A stretch of 64,000 bases of DNA. Source: Monoplex corrugatus (taxonomy: Eukaryota; Mollusca; Gastropoda; Littorinimorpha; Ranellidae). Location: assembly GCA_030674185.1 (NCBI GenBank), contig CM060312.1, positions 34,750,362 to 34,814,361 on the forward strand, in the 5' to 3' direction. Below the pieces are notes generated by a model. That model had not been told where the DNA came from and searched no databases. It saw nothing but the letters and a program-made list of their open reading frames with translations. The position numbers and the translations under genes are program-made. The stretch's first letter is position 1, and the number at the start of each line of letters is the position of its first letter. Shown piece by piece: positions 9,660-21,465 of this stretch.

Positions 9660-10934
9660 TGGGCACCGTCTTAATAACGATGGCTCCAAGGAAAACATAT
9701 GTACCAACAACTTGCCCCTTAATCTCAGTGTTATGGGACAACCTGTTCCTTACCTACTCGTGTTTTGTGTGGAATACTTGTACAGGCCCTCTTCAACGTG
9801 GAGCACAAAACTAAAACGTGCACGTACTCAGACGCTCATAAATTCGCCTCTTCAGTTATTTTTTTTTCCACATTTGAAATTTAGGTGGTTCGTAAACTGG
9901 AGAGCCGAAATGTGCGATTGTGGGTGCTGAATAACACAGATGGTGCAGATGTAGGGCAACAACAACGAACAAATAAACACAAGCTGTTTTAATAATCAGT
10001 TCATTTCTTTTGCAAAGACAATGATGCAGTCATTTGCAGTCAACACCGTCATGAAGAAAAGATTATGTGTGACGTTCAAAATGAACGATGCCCGCATAGC
10101 CCTCTTTCTGTACATTTCACGAGTGTGGGTGATCTGTTGGTTGGCTTGCTAGCTGGCTGACTGGTTGGTATGTTGGTTACTTGTATGTTTGGCTGGTTGA
10201 TTTGTGAGTTCATTTGTTGTTGACTGAATTACAGCTAGTCGTTTGCTTTGGTGTTTGTTCCTGGTGTTTGTTTTTCAGTGTGTCTGTCCTTGGTTTTTCA
10301 GTGTGTCTGTCCTATTTCTACACATACATATCATACAGTGGAAAATACAATATAATCTCAAACAGGTACCATACACCTGAATAAAAGCTAGAACCCAATT
10401 TCAACTTCAGGAACCAATTAACAAGTGAAAAACAAAAACATGTAGTGTCATCAAATCATGCTGTGAATGGCGCAGGTCAAACGGTGGCATGTCTAATTTG
10501 ACTTAATTATGACGTCAAAACCAATCACCTGAACGCATGATAACCTCTACAAACAGATTGCGTTTTGTTTTTGGATTTTCTCTGTTTGGGTTTGCTGTTG
10601 CTGGTGTTTTTTTTTTAAATCCCGCCACGTTTTGACAGAATGTCATTTTGTCTGTCTGTCTGTCTGTCTGCCTGTCTGATTGTTTGTTTGTAATTTATGT
10701 TGCTCATTTTCTTTTTAATAATTTACGTCGGTCGGTTGATAGGGGTTGGTTGAATCTTCTTCCTCGCTTTTTAAAATTTTAACAATCTCGCGCAAATCTA
10801 CTGCCTCTGACAAATTGTCTTAACGTCATCTTTTTGCCTGTACCACTTCAAGCACTAGTATGTAAATTATTAAAAAAGAAAAAAAAAAAGGGGGGGGGCT
10901 GGCGAGCCGATGGAGGGGTATGTTTTAATGGGGA
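9660..10934. other. No recognisable gene
   Basis: It contains a short TTGG/CTGG tract (10130-10230), a duplicated TCAGTGTGTCTGTCCT phrase (10276-10316) and six TCTG units near 10650. A8-G9 lies just before 10900. Nothing coding is recognised. Confidence 0.4.
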
Positions 10935-10978
10935 TACAGACAGCAAGAACACAAACTCATGGCAACCATCTTTCAAGG
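10935..10978 (+). pseudogene. LINE RT scrap
   Basis: AGCAAGAACACAAACTCATG, then GCAACCATCTTTCAAGGAG, is nearly identical to 28161-28199 in the RT pseudogene, where it encodes NKNTDLMATIFQG. One base is missing. The scrap directly abuts the retroelement 3' end starting at 10979. Confidence 0.55.
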
Positions 10979-11288
10979 AGCTCTAGGGAGGTAAGATATG
11001 CGGAAGCAATTTTAGGTAATTTAGGCCTGTTTTATATATATGTTATAGTGTCCTTAGGTATGCTTAAATTTGTATTCAGATGGGGTTTTTTAATCCCCTG
11101 TGCGATAAATTGGAAGCAGTGGTCAACGCCAGGGGCATGTCTTAGATTTTGTGCGCGTATGCATTGGTACGTGTTGGCCTACTTAATTTTTTCTTCTGTT
11201 GACGTTTTGTGTACGTTTTGAAGCAGTTACAGCCCTCATAGGGCTCTATGCTGTCGGCTGGGCCTTAAACAACAATAACAACAACAAC
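10979..11288 (+). mobile_element. Retroelement 3'-end family, 310-bp copy
   Basis: CTCTAGGGAGGTAAGATATG, GCGATAAATTGGAAGCAG, GTGGTCAACGCCAGGGGC and GCTCTATGCTGTCGGCTGGG end in AAACAACAATAACAACAAC. The same order is found at 45713-46226 and 62505-63051. The A/C-rich tail and 5' truncation suggest the 3' end of a non-LTR element or its non-autonomous partner. Confidence 0.7.
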
Positions 11289-11459
11289 TGACATTGGCAG
11301 CTGGACTAAAGCAAACAGTAGTATCACAAAAATGAATAGCCTGGACTTACGTTCTAATGACGAATAACCCAGGTCACCCATGCAGCAGGCAAATACACCA
11401 GATTATCGATGCTATGTTCGTTCTCGGTCGATGTACGTCTTTTCTTTTTCGAGCGGGCG

Positions 11460-11970
11460 TCTGGTTCTCTTGACAAAGCCTTGGACTCCCCAGATCTGAT
11501 GTCTTAGAGTTCAATCCCAGCCTGCAACATTAAAACATTGGCCTGTTTACTGCCCATCTTAACGTTTCCACCGTTCTAATGGAGTTTGGAGTTTCAAGAA
11601 GGATCCATCGCACTCGGACAATTCCATATGCGCTCCACCCAAATCTGCCAAGAATTACTGGCAGACTCCCTAAGCCTGCGCAAAATCCTATGCATGGCAA
11701 GGTCTTGAAACTGAGGAGGAGGGGGAATGGACTTTTGAGACACTACGCTGACACCACCAGAACGACGGAAACATTAAGATGGGCAGCGAAGTTTTTTTCC
11801 CCATTCTGATGGAGTTAGCTTAGTGTTTTATATGGTCCCTCCCCCCTCCACCCATTTCAAGACCTTGCCAAAGCATAGGGTTTCGCGCAGGCTTTGCGAT
11901 CTGCTAGATAGTTACTGGCAGATTTGAGTGAATTGCATATGAAACTGTCCCGAGTGCAATAAAGCCCTCA
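11460..11970 (+). mobile_element. Family B composite: tRNA-like head plus inverted repeat
   Basis: Box B-like AGAGTTCAATCCCA is followed by GCCTGCAACATTAAAACATT and two inverted-repeat pairs. CTGCCCATCTTAACGTTTCC (about 11553) pairs with GGAAACATTAAGATGGGCAG (about 11768). The block 11600-11715 (TCTGCCAAGAATTACTGGCA, GGCAAGGTCTTGAAA) pairs with 11855-11970 (TTTCAAGACCTTGCC, AGTTACTGGCAGATTTG). No coding. Related copies lie at 37110-37560 and 59160-59440. Confidence 0.6.
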
Positions 11971-11971
11971 A

Positions 11972-12178
11972 AATCCTTTGACTCCCGCACCCTGTCCACC
12001 ACATCCTGCATTATCAACCATGCTAGCAAAGCAAAAACAACCCTTTGACTCTTCACCCTATCCACCAGCTTCCTGCAAGAAGCCAGTGTGAATATGGTAA
12101 GGGAGTCAAAGGGTTAAGTTTTTTTTTTTTTTTTTTTTTTTTGCAATTGGTGGACAGGGTGCAGGAGTCAAGTGTTAA
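11972..12178. mobile_element. Foldback family A copy 3
   Basis: Long left arm (CCTTTGACTCCCGCACCCTG, CATTATCAACCATGCTAGC), diverged central hairpin (CCACCAGCTTCCTGCAAG), and short right arm (GCAATTGGTGGACAGGGTGC, AGTCAAGTGTTAA). The T-run of the right arm has grown to about 24 T (12119-12142). Long-left, short-right orientation. Confidence 0.75.
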
Positions 12179-12537
12179 ATTCCGATATCCTATGACGGAA
12201 AGCGGTCACACTGGACGTGCATAAGCTGCAGTCAATGATATAGAAGGAACCTGACCATTGGACTTCAGCAACAGGTCATCGAAAGGCAGAAACGGCTGGT
12301 CATTAGCAAACAACAACAGTCACCAGTTTGCTTCGAAATAACGCAATAACTGAAAACATTGACGCATCAACGTCAACTTAAAGTATTTCTAAAAAGAAAA
12401 AATGATTGCAGGGTGCGCATTGCCAAGAAGAGTAAATGCAGGTAGGCCCACCCTATTACAACTCCAACAGAGGGAAAGTAAGGTCGTCTCCGTTATAATG
12501 GCAAGAAGAAACAAAGAAAGAACAAGAAAAAAAATAG

Positions 12538-12690
12538 ATGAGAGAGACAGACAGACAGAGAGACAGAGAAGAGACAAGACAAAGACAAAGACAAAGAGAA
12601 AGACACAGACAGGACGCGTGTGTGTACGTTTATTGTGTGTGTGTGCGCCCGCGCGCGCGCGATGCGTGTGTGTGGTTGTGTGTCTATATG
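12538..12690. repeat. GACA/AAAGAC repeats, then GT/GC repeats
   Basis: Purine repeats (12538-12612) are followed by mixed GT/GC alternation with GCGCGCGCGC near 12652-12661, a potential Z-DNA former. Confidence 0.85.
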
Positions 12691-12961
12691 TGTGTCTGTG
12701 AAAACTTATCAATTGTCCAGATCGACATCAAAACCAAAAAAAAAAATCCCTTCCGTCAACACACTAAACAGACTGTATAGTGATTTATTCACGAGGTTCT
12801 CCTGCAAAAAACAAACACTGACAGTCCTCTGGGGATCCAAATCAGACCAGTGAAACAAACCAAACCAATCACCACTATCACTGGGGAAAAAGTACAAAGT
12901 AGAGGGGCTGGAACCGTACAATCGTCAACTGCCAAAGGAGAAATTTCAATCACAGTTAAAC

Positions 12962-12964
12962 TCA

Positions 12965-13027
<63 letters not shown>

Positions 13028-13400
13028 ACCACCACAACCCCCACACACACACAAAACCACACCACACACCCCCACCACACAACACACAACACACCTGGAC
13101 ACGATACGTACGATCACTTCTTCAAAATCAAGTCCCTTTGTGTGTTAGCTACTACTGTCAACTTTTGTTGTCTCATTCGCATGTTGCGTACGATCTAGCC
13201 AACGACGACCCCTTTATTTTGTGTGCGTGTGCGTGTGCGTGTGTGCTGTGTGTGTTGTGTGTGTGTGTGTGTGTTCGTTCGTCGTTCCTTGATTTAACGT
13301 CTTTTCACTATAAGTGATATTAGACTTGTGTGTGTGTGTGTGGTGTGTGTGTGTGTGTGTGTGTGCGTGTTGCGTGTTGCGTGTGGTGGGGTGTCTGTGT
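12962..13400. repeat. CT tract, CA tract, GT tracts and dispersed core copy 2
   Basis: (CT)n 12962-13028, CA-rich to 13095, GT 13216-13272 and 13326-13400. The core at 13273-13326 reads GTTCGTTCGTCGTTCCTTGA, TTTAACGTCTTTTCAC, TATAAGTGATATTAGAC and is flanked by GT on both sides. Confidence 0.85.
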
Positions 13401-13430
13401 GTCTGTGGTGTGGTCTGTATTTTGTGAGGT

Positions 13431-14700
13431 GTGTTAACTAGGTTCTTTTGCGTGCAGCATGTAGCCTACTTCGCTGCATGTAATTCGTCTGCTCCTAATA
13501 ACATCACCATCTGCCCAGCCGCATGGCGTTGGCGATCAGGCCCTCCATATGAATCTATCCCTTTCGCTGCAGGCACATCTTCCACTCTGTCCTCAGCCAC
13601 CCTGCAAGTATGTCCAATATTTTCTCCCTGGTCTACCTGGTGGTCTGTGACAGGTGCTCTAATTTTCTTTCCTCATAAAAGGTCCTATGAATGTTGCTTG
13701 TCTTTTTTTCTTCTATTATTTATTAGTGATATTCTTGTGTCTGCCTCCTTCAAGACTGTCTCCAGATCACGTTCTATAGCTTTGCCCTCTGTTCCGTTAT
13801 GGAAGATTAGAGCAGTGGCAAAACGGGATAATTCTGGAAGAATAGCAAAACCTGTTGAAGAGAACGTCTTTCATATAATTCTGGAAGAATAGCATGGGAC
13901 AGTAACCAAAACCTGTTGAAGAGACGTCTTTCATCTCGACCACTGGACTGACCATTTGAAATCGGGCCATGCTCGACTGTAAAGAAGAGACCTGTGACCT
14001 TTCCTGTTGACCACTTTAACAGTTGGGCCCACAAAACGCCATGGCTGGGCCAGTATTTCCCGGTCATAAGGACATGACAGAAAAACAGACGAACAGAAAG
14101 CCAACCCGACGGACAAATCCACACGGTCACCCGATTACAATCTTCCCATTTCCTCCTGCAAGCTGAACTGAACTGGGCGGGCGAAAGGGGGGGGGGGTGC
14201 TGGCTGGCTAGTTGCTGAACTTGGGGGCTGAACTGAAAATGTGGGCGCTGACATTCTACTAATACGACTACGAGTGTGGGGCAAGTGATCCACTGGTCAG
14301 GCACTGGCTGACTAAGCCGAGTTACGTGGCATACTCAGGAGCTGGCAAGCTGACCGCTTTGGTCCCGGGCTAGCCTGGCCTGGTATCCGAGCTCAATGCG
14401 AAATAGCTTTCCGTCATTCCGTCTATTTTGGGCCCACCTTCCAAAGCCTCTGGAATGTTACCTTTCTACTTTACCATCCCCACCCACCCATCCTCCCTCC
14501 CCTCAACCCCCTCACTCTGCCCCTTCCTCTTCCTTTTCTCCCTCTCTCACCCCCCCCCCTCTCTCTCGATCCTACCTTTCCCCCCTCCTCTCGTTTTATC
14601 TCCCTCCCTGCCTGATGTACTGAAGCCCGGGCCCGAATCAGTGGACCGCGGTCAAACGCTCTCCAGCTACTGCTCTCCTTGCTCTGATGATTAGCGGTAA
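13431..14700. other. Low-repeat stretch, no family recognised
   Basis: Open frames of about 150 codons exist on both strands (13431-13892 plus, 13807-14304 minus), but neither translation resembles a family I know and no splice pattern stands out. TAGCANNANCAAAACCTGTTGAAGAG-type units are duplicated around 13847-13925. 14470-14620 is C/T-rich. Confidence 0.35.
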
Positions 14701-14739
14701 TTCAGGTGGAAAAGTTTTTTGGGTACACACGAGGTGGTG

Positions 14740-14812
14740 AAAGCGCTCTCTCTCTCTCTCTCTCCCGCTCTCTCGTCTTCATTCTCTCTCCCTCTTTGCC
14801 ACCCCCCCCCCT
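14740..14812. repeat. CT tract and C run
   Basis: (CT)n at 14743-14765 with further CT and CCCCCCCCC up to 14812. Confidence 0.85.
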
Positions 14813-15213
14813 CACTTTGCACTTTGGGGGTTGGGGACGGGGGATATTACAGTACCCCACTTCAGCATAGATTTGAGCTCTGGAAGCTTTTTGTCAATCA
14901 ATATATGTTCTTGGAGGGGAGGTGGGAGAATGATATTCCCCGATATGTTGGCATTTGATCTGAAAACAGTACTTCGCGACAAAAGGACGGACCGCGAGGG
15001 TGTCCGACCTGAATGGCCTATCTCCTTTATTCTTTTGAAGATACACCATTATAGCAGGTAACCCTTTGGGAGGAGCTCTTTGAAAAAAAAAAAAGTTGTC
15101 TCATAGCCCTGACGTCCTAGAGGAATGAACTAGCAGAAACTCCAACTGTTATCGAGGCCAGCATTACTATGAGAGCGGTGCCCACTTTGTCTCCCTCTTC
15201 GCTCTACCTTCCC

Positions 15214-15419
15214 TAACTCTTTGACACCCGCACCCTGTCCACCAGCATACTGTATTGCCAACCATGCTAGCAAAGCAAAAACTTAACCCTATGATTCTCT
15301 CACCCTATCCACCAGCTTCCTGCAGGAAAATGGTGAATACGTGACGGAATCAAAGGGTTAAGTTTCAAAGGGTCTTTTTTTTCCAGTTGATGGATAGGGT
15401 GCGGGGATCAAAGGGTTAA
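15214..15419. mobile_element. Foldback family A copy 4
   Basis: Long left arm (TAACTCTTTGACACCCGCAC, GCCAACCATGCTAGCAAAGC), centre CCACCAGCTTCCTGCAGGAA, short right arm (CCAGTTGATGGATAGGGTGC, CAAAGGGTTAA). The inner boundary TTAACCC / GGGTTAAG is preserved. Confidence 0.8.
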
Positions 15420-15659
15420 GTTTACAAGACAGTCAGGTACGGCACCCATTCAGTTGTAGTACCGATTATGGTGGACCCAAATGAAAAAAAATAGTTCCAT
15501 AACTCTAAACCAGTTCGCATGGGGCAGTGAGGTGATAGTGACCTTCGGGGAAGCAAATTTTTAGGACAGGTCCTTTTTCTCTTCCTCACTGTTTTATCTT
15601 TTGGCTCGGATATATCTCCTAATTTTTGTATTTTGGTATTCATTCGTTCGTGATCTTAC

Positions 15660-15750
15660 GTTTACGTTGACAAAGGCCGGTTGGCCGAAAATTTTCGCCT
15701 GTCTTGTCTGGTTATATTAAATACGCGTTCTGATTCTATTTTCTTCTTGT
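15660..15750 (+). repeat. Dispersed repeat R5, copy 1
   Basis: TTGACAAAGGCCGGTTGGCC, GAAAATTTTCGCCTGTCTTG and GCGTTCTGATTCTATTTTC are collinear with 44087-44175. GGCCGGTTGGCC is an imperfect palindrome. Confidence 0.6.
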
Positions 15751-15829
15751 TTTTGGTGGTTGTTTTTTTTTTTCTGGTTCCTGTTTGCTTGAACGCGGAC
15801 AGTCGCACTTGTTTAGGATTTCTGGATTT

Positions 15830-15905
15830 CGGAGTTCAGAACCATGAAGAGAATCGGGTACTCATTCACAGTTGGGTGGACTGGAGGCCGAGTGCGCAGT
15901 CTTTG
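15830..15905 (+). repeat. Dispersed repeat R6, copy 2
   Basis: CGGGTACTCATTCACAG, then TTGGGTGGACTGGAGGCCGA, is the plus-strand counterpart of 9236-9300. Confidence 0.5.
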
Positions 15906-15916
15906 TTTAAGGTTTA

Positions 15917-15977
15917 GCTTTTTTGGTGTGTTTTTTTTTGTTTTTTTTTTTTTTTTGTGGGGGGGGGGGGTTTTTTT
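15917..15977. repeat. T runs with G12
   Basis: Long T runs broken by G, then G12 (15959-15970) and T7. Confidence 0.9.
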
Positions 15978-16029
15978 CACGAAGGTCCCTGGACTTTATC
16001 GAAGTCCATATAAACTCGCGCATCCCAGG

Positions 16030-16115
16030 AGACTTCAGAACACTTTATTACTAAATGATCGTAGCATTAGGTCCTATCAGATCTGACTTACAGCTAGTCC
16101 TCGTTCCACTACACC
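16030..16115. repeat. Dispersed repeat R4, copy 1
   Basis: CACTTTATTACTAAATGATC, GCATTAGGTCCTATCAGATC and TTACAGCTAGTCCTCG share order with 23590-23670 and 52335-52415. Confidence 0.5.
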
Positions 16116-16377
16116 CAAAATACGAGCATAGGGGGGTGGGGAGGAACCCCATAACACATAAAATGTGAAACAGTAGTCACAGTGAACATGAGAACGGTGT
16201 TTTCTTTAAAGTTACACAGCGTTCCGAGTAGACGTATTTCTGTGTGCAACAGCTACAGTACGGCAAAAGACCACACCAACAGGGAAAAAGAAACAAAGGT
16301 TTGAAATTCCCTGTCAGACGTTCAGCCCCATAAACAATGGTCTGATAACAGATGACAATCGGTTGATTTTCTTTGTG

Positions 16378-16469
16378 CGAGAGAGAGAGAGAGAGAGGGA
16401 GAGAGGGAGAGAGGGAGAGAGAGGGAGAGAGGGAGAGAGGGAGAGAGGAGGAGAGGAGAGAGAGAGAGA

Positions 16470-16527
<58 letters not shown>

Positions 16528-16613
16528 TTGGTGTGTGGTGTGTGGTGTGGTGTGTGATACATACATAAATACATACATAATAATATATATACATACATAC
16601 AAATATACATAGG

Positions 16614-16657
<44 letters not shown>

Positions 16658-16690
16658 AAGAGGGGGGGGGGGGCAGACAGACAGACAGAA
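16378..16690. repeat. Compound GA-GT-TACA-TA-GA microsatellite
   Basis: GA/GGGA to 16470, (GT)n to 16525 with GGTGTG variants to 16556, TACA/TA to 16632, GA to 16657, then G12 and GACA units. Confidence 0.95.
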
Positions 16691-16804
16691 TGAGACATCC
16701 ACACGCAAATACACATATCGGACATATTTGACGCGTTCTAGTGAGTACAGTGTTCTCCTTCCTCGTTGATTCAGAGACTTTGACAGTGGTATGCTAGGAG
16801 TTAT

Positions 16805-16978
16805 TTAACCCTTCGACTCCCGCACGTTGGTCACCAGCACCCTGCATTGTCAACCATGCTAGCAAAGCAAAAACTAAACCCTTTGACTCTTCCTGAAGGA
16901 AGCTGGTGGACAGGGTGAGGGAGTCAGAGGATTAAGTTTTTGCATTTGGTGGATAGCGTGCGGGAGTCAAAGGGTCAA
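16805..16978. mobile_element. Foldback family A copy 5
   Basis: Long left arm (TTAACCCTTCGACTCCCGCA, GTCAACCATGCTAGCAAAGC), a centre that has lost part of its left stem (CTTCCTGAAGGAAGCTGGTG), and short right arm (TTGCATTTGGTGGATAGCGT, AGTCAAAGGGTCAA). Confidence 0.8.
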
Positions 16979-17051
16979 TTCATGAAATAAAAACTACCAT
17001 AACTATATGCAAGAAAATTGAGCTAAAAGATTTCCCCTTTTAAACTGTAAG

Positions 17052-17053
<2 letters not shown>

Positions 17054-17141
<88 letters not shown>

Positions 17142-17290
17142 TTGTGTGTGTGTGTGTGTGTGTATTTATGTGTGTGTGTGTGTGTATTTATGTGTGTGTG
17201 TGTGTATTTATGTGTGTGTGTGTGTATTTATGTGTGTGTGTGTGTGTATTTATGTGTGTGTGTGTGTGTGTATTTATGTGTGTGTGTTGT
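17054..17290. repeat. (GT)n with six TATTTATG-type interruptions
   Basis: Pure GT (17054-17139), then (GT)n-TATTT(A/G)TG units every 24-30 bp to 17280. Confidence 0.95.
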
Positions 17291-17769
17291 TTGATTGCAT
17301 TTTAACATCTATACTTTGAAATATTTGACAAAGAGTTGACGTAAATAGGCCGCGAGGCCTAGGTCATTGAACGCCAGTCCCTACTACTAATACTAATAAT
17401 ACTTTTATCGCAAAATTACAACCCAAACTCTGGTCCCAGGAAATCCACTGACAAGACATGCATAATGATACAGAATAAAACACTAGACTATCGGTTTCAA
17501 CAACAAAAACAGTGTACTGGACTGCACACGTCACAGACCGACAGTGAAAGAAGCTACCAGATCAGTCAAACAAGACTAAATACTGGTAAACTTCAGTGCT
17601 GAGGATTAACTGGACGACTAACAGTGGTATCAGATACCTGGTTTCACACCAGTCAAAGGTAAACTGATAGGTTGTAAAAGATTGACTCATACAAAAGTAA
17701 CAGGCTCTAGTCTAGTAGAGTCTACAGTCGGTCAAGGCAGGAAGAGCTTAACACTCAGTTTTAGTTCGC
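17291..17769. other. No recognisable feature
   Basis: Ordinary composition. Includes a short ACTAATACTAATAATAC run near 17385. No gene or element recognised. Confidence 0.4.
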
Positions 17770-17988
17770 TTAACCCTTTGACTCCCGCAACCTAGCCACC
17801 AACAGCAAAAACTTAACGCTTTGACTTCTTCATTCTAACTACCAGCTTCCTAACCCAAAGACTTCCTCACCCTGTGAAGTTAGTGGATAGGGTAAGCAAG
17901 TCAAAGGGTTAAGTTTGTTTTGCTTGCATGGTTCACAATGCAGGGAGCTGGTCAGCTGTTCAACAGCGTGTGGGAGTCAAAGGGTTAA
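17770..17988. mobile_element. Foldback family A copy 6
   Basis: Short left arm (TTAACCCTTTGACTCCCGCA, CACCAACAGCAAAAACTTAA), rearranged centre, and long right arm (TTTTGCTTGCATGGTTCACA, GTGGGAGTCAAAGGGTTAA). Opposite orientation to copies 3-5. Confidence 0.75.
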
Positions 17989-18914
17989 ACTATAAAAGAC
18001 AGGGGTTTTAGAGATCGCGGCTGGATTCTGCTCCGTGGGTCACGTCACAAATGTCATGCTAGACTGCTACAAAACTATCATGACATATGCCATAAACTTA
18101 CACATGATTCAACACTACGCTTTGGAAAGGTTTTGATATTCTAACCAACGTACAGTATAATAAATGTCTTTGTAGTTAACTTTACTTAACACTGTCCATT
18201 CCTCTTATTTCTACGTGAAACTACACAAGACACAACAGTACTCCGTTTTGTTCTTGTTACTGTCGTTGTCGACGACGTCACTGCTTTGTGAAAGGAAGCA
18301 TACAATGGTTTAACGATAAGCTAAAAACAACTTGATAGGGAAAATCTAAATCAAGGGACTGCCCAGAGTTCAAGTGAACAGGAACAAGACGAACAAAAAC
18401 AGAGTGAAAACACATATCATGAACGAAATACGACAGATTTTTTTGGCAAAAATTAATGGTCTTCGATAACCGCACACAGAGTTCGAGACTGAGTGACATA
18501 GAAAAGAGGGGGCAGTGTGGGGCTGGGAGCGAGGAAGCAGACAGAAGGATTACCAAGCCATAATATTAGTCTCCATGTACGGCTCTTTTCACACGTTTAG
18601 TATGTTATTACCCCGAGTGATCTTTCCATAAATCATAGAGACATAGGCTTACAGAGCGCAACCTCAGAGAAACAAGCCAACAAATTAAGGACAAAAAGAG
18701 GCAGAACATATGAGAATCTTACTTTTCCAAATCAGCTGAGATAGTTGAGATCGATTTTAATTCAAAATGGAAAAAAAAATGAAATTAAACTAATACAAAA
18801 CAAAACCTACCTTTTTTGTTGGTTGTTTTTTTTTAATACGAAAATGCCCAAAAGACCGATAAGATGTCATATGCAATCATATGTAGATAGATTATAAAGA
18901 TTTTTAACATATGC
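17989..18914. other. No recognisable gene
   Basis: AT-rich sequence without a clear tandem repeat. A 92-codon minus frame (18278-18556) resembles no family I know. Confidence 0.4.
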
Positions 18915-18959
18915 ATGTATGTACTTGGCTCTCTCAAAATATACGGAAAATGCATATTA

Positions 18960-19165
18960 TATGAAATAATAATCCACTTTGATGCATGGAGTCGTATTCA
19001 TCCGGCCGCAAGGACGTTTTGTTCTGTCAGCTCTAATACAAATTCTCTAAATTTGGCAGCATGGCACTCAACAGCGGACAATGTACGATTCGCTTTCAAT
19101 GGAAGAGATATCGACAACGATAAAATGCCAAATTTAACACTTTATCGGCTGAAAATTGACTTACA
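18960..19165 (+). pseudogene. Possible jockey/RTE-type RT scrap
   Basis: The frame includes NSLNLAAWHSTADNVRFAFN then GRDIDNDKMPN. The pattern 'L...nv.fnGr.i.ndk.PkYLGVTLDR', from memory, precedes the thumb region in some LINE RTs. The expected YLGVTLDR is replaced by LTLYRLKIDL, as if bases were lost. Could be coincidence. Confidence 0.3.
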
Positions 19166-19189
19166 AGTATGGATTTGGGGTTGGTTTTT

Positions 19190-19934
19190 GTTTGTTTTTG
19201 TTTTTTAGATCACTTTCCACTCACATATCCTCTGCTGTCCTTTAAAGAGATCGAGTTCGAATCACAAATAAACAAATAAACTTAAAAAACTTTAACATTA
19301 CCTGGAAAAACATCTCAGTTTTTCTGATGTCCATCGTCCTTTCGCTGTATTCAAAGTTTGAAACCGGAGATTCAGTCGTGCATACCGGTACTGCTTATTC
19401 ATGGTACGAACTCCGATCTGTCTTAAAGTACAATGAGTGCGCGATATAATACAGTTCTCTCCGGCTTCCCGGCGAACTGTTCGCAAAAGGAAAAAAGTGC
19501 ACTTTAGGTTTCTCTCGTGCAGTTCAGTTCTCTTAGAAGAGACCAGAAAGATCTGGTTAGGTGAGTATCCCCTTCGTTGCCTAGAAACACTACGTTATCG
19601 CTCGTGCAAAATAGCACGTTCTCACATAACGCCACCACACACACACACGTCGCCGTCCATGTCGGTGAAGACGTGACTGAATCTTACTGGCCTCATAACC
19701 TTCAAGATCTTCAATACCCACGGACTCTTTTATAACCCTTAGAATCCTCAATAATTCTCGAAATATTCAATAGCTCTTTCACACTCTTTTAGAACAAAAG
19801 TCCACTTGATACTCTCGACTCCTTTCGTCTCTAGCGGCCATTGTCGCGTCCTAGTGTCCGTTTGACCTGACCTAGATTTTCTGATGACCCTCAGTCCAGC
19901 TGCTAACTAGGGCAGTTAGGCAACATTCTGGGAG
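19190..19934. other. No recognisable feature
   Basis: Ordinary AT-rich sequence. Short ACACACAC near 19635. No gene or element recognised. Confidence 0.4.
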
Positions 19935-19995
19935 CCGTGGGGTGTCACAGTGGTTAACACCAAGGATGTTTTACTCAACCAGACTGCAGCCCATT
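19935..19995 (+). mobile_element. Weak tRNA-like segment
   Basis: GGGGTGTCACAGTGGTTAAC resembles a box A region, but a convincing box B is missing. It lies just upstream of foldback copy 7. Confidence 0.2.
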
Positions 19996-20023
19996 GTGAT
20001 GGGGTTGGTTGTAAACAATATTC

Positions 20024-20199
20024 TACTCTCTGACTCCCGCACCCTATCCACCAACTGCAAAAACTTAACCCTTTGACTCCCTCACCCTATCCACCAGCTT
20101 CCTGTAGGGTGAGGGAGTCAAAGGGTCAAGTTTTTGCTTTGTTAGCATGGTTGACGAGGCAGGATGCTGGTGGACAGGGTGCAGGAGTCCAAGGGTTAA
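20024..20199. mobile_element. Foldback family A copy 7
   Basis: Short left arm (CTGACTCCCGCACCC, CACCAACTGCAAAAACTTAA), inner TTAACCCTTTGACTCCC with hairpin, and long right arm (GCTTTGTTAGCATGGTTGAC, GCAGGATGCTGGTGGACAGG, AAGGGTTAA). Best-preserved copy in the short-left orientation. Confidence 0.85.
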
Positions 20200-20256
20200 C
20201 ATAGACATCATACCAATCAATAGGCTGCATCTTCTTACTTTATATAAAAATAGGAA

Positions 20257-20783
20257 TGTACATTACTAAATCAGCCGGGCTAACATGTGCATTCATACAA
20301 CTGGGTTAACATGTACATTCATACAACCGGGTTAACATGTACATTAATACAACCGGGTTAACATGTACATTAATACAACCAGGTTAACATGCACATTAAT
20401 ACAACCGGGTTAATATGTACACTAATACAACCAGGTTAATATGTACATTAATACAACCAGGTTAATATGTACATTAATACAACCGGTTAACATGTACATT
20501 AATACAACCAGGTTAACATGCACATTAATACAACCGGGTTAATATGTACACTAATACAACCAGGTTAATATGTACATTAATACAACCAGTTAATATGTAC
20601 ATTAATACAACCAGGTTAACATGTACATTAATACAACCAGGTTAACATGTACATTAATACAACCGGGTTAATATGTACAATAATAAAACCGGGTTAACAT
20701 GTACATTAATACAACCGGTGTTAACATTGTACATTAATAAAACCAGGTTAACATGTACATTAATACAATCGGATTAACATCAC
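20257..20783. repeat. 26-bp minisatellite, about 20 copies
   Basis: The unit is TACAACCGGGTTAACATG followed by TACATTAA. Variants are CCGGG/CCAGG, AACATG/AATATG and GTACA/GCACA, with rare 1-bp indels. It contains the palindromes GTTAAC and ACATGT. A run of variants near 20390-20470 recurs near 20515-20590, indicating block duplication. Confidence 0.95.
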
Positions 20784-20907
20784 ATATAATCAAACTATGT
20801 GATGTCTTCTCTCTGATCCTTTATGCATTTATGTACCATTAATGCGAGCCTCTCCATATCACTTTCATTTCTGAACGAAAAAGCAATGGTGGACGCACGC
20901 GAACAGA

Positions 20908-21465
<558 letters not shown>

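Noticed and set aside
13431..13892. Possible 153-codon gene
   Set aside because: An overlapping minus frame of similar length exists. No family resemblance, signal or splice context was recognised.
19935..19995. tRNA-derived SINE
   Set aside because: Only a box A-like phrase is present. Listed at low confidence only.
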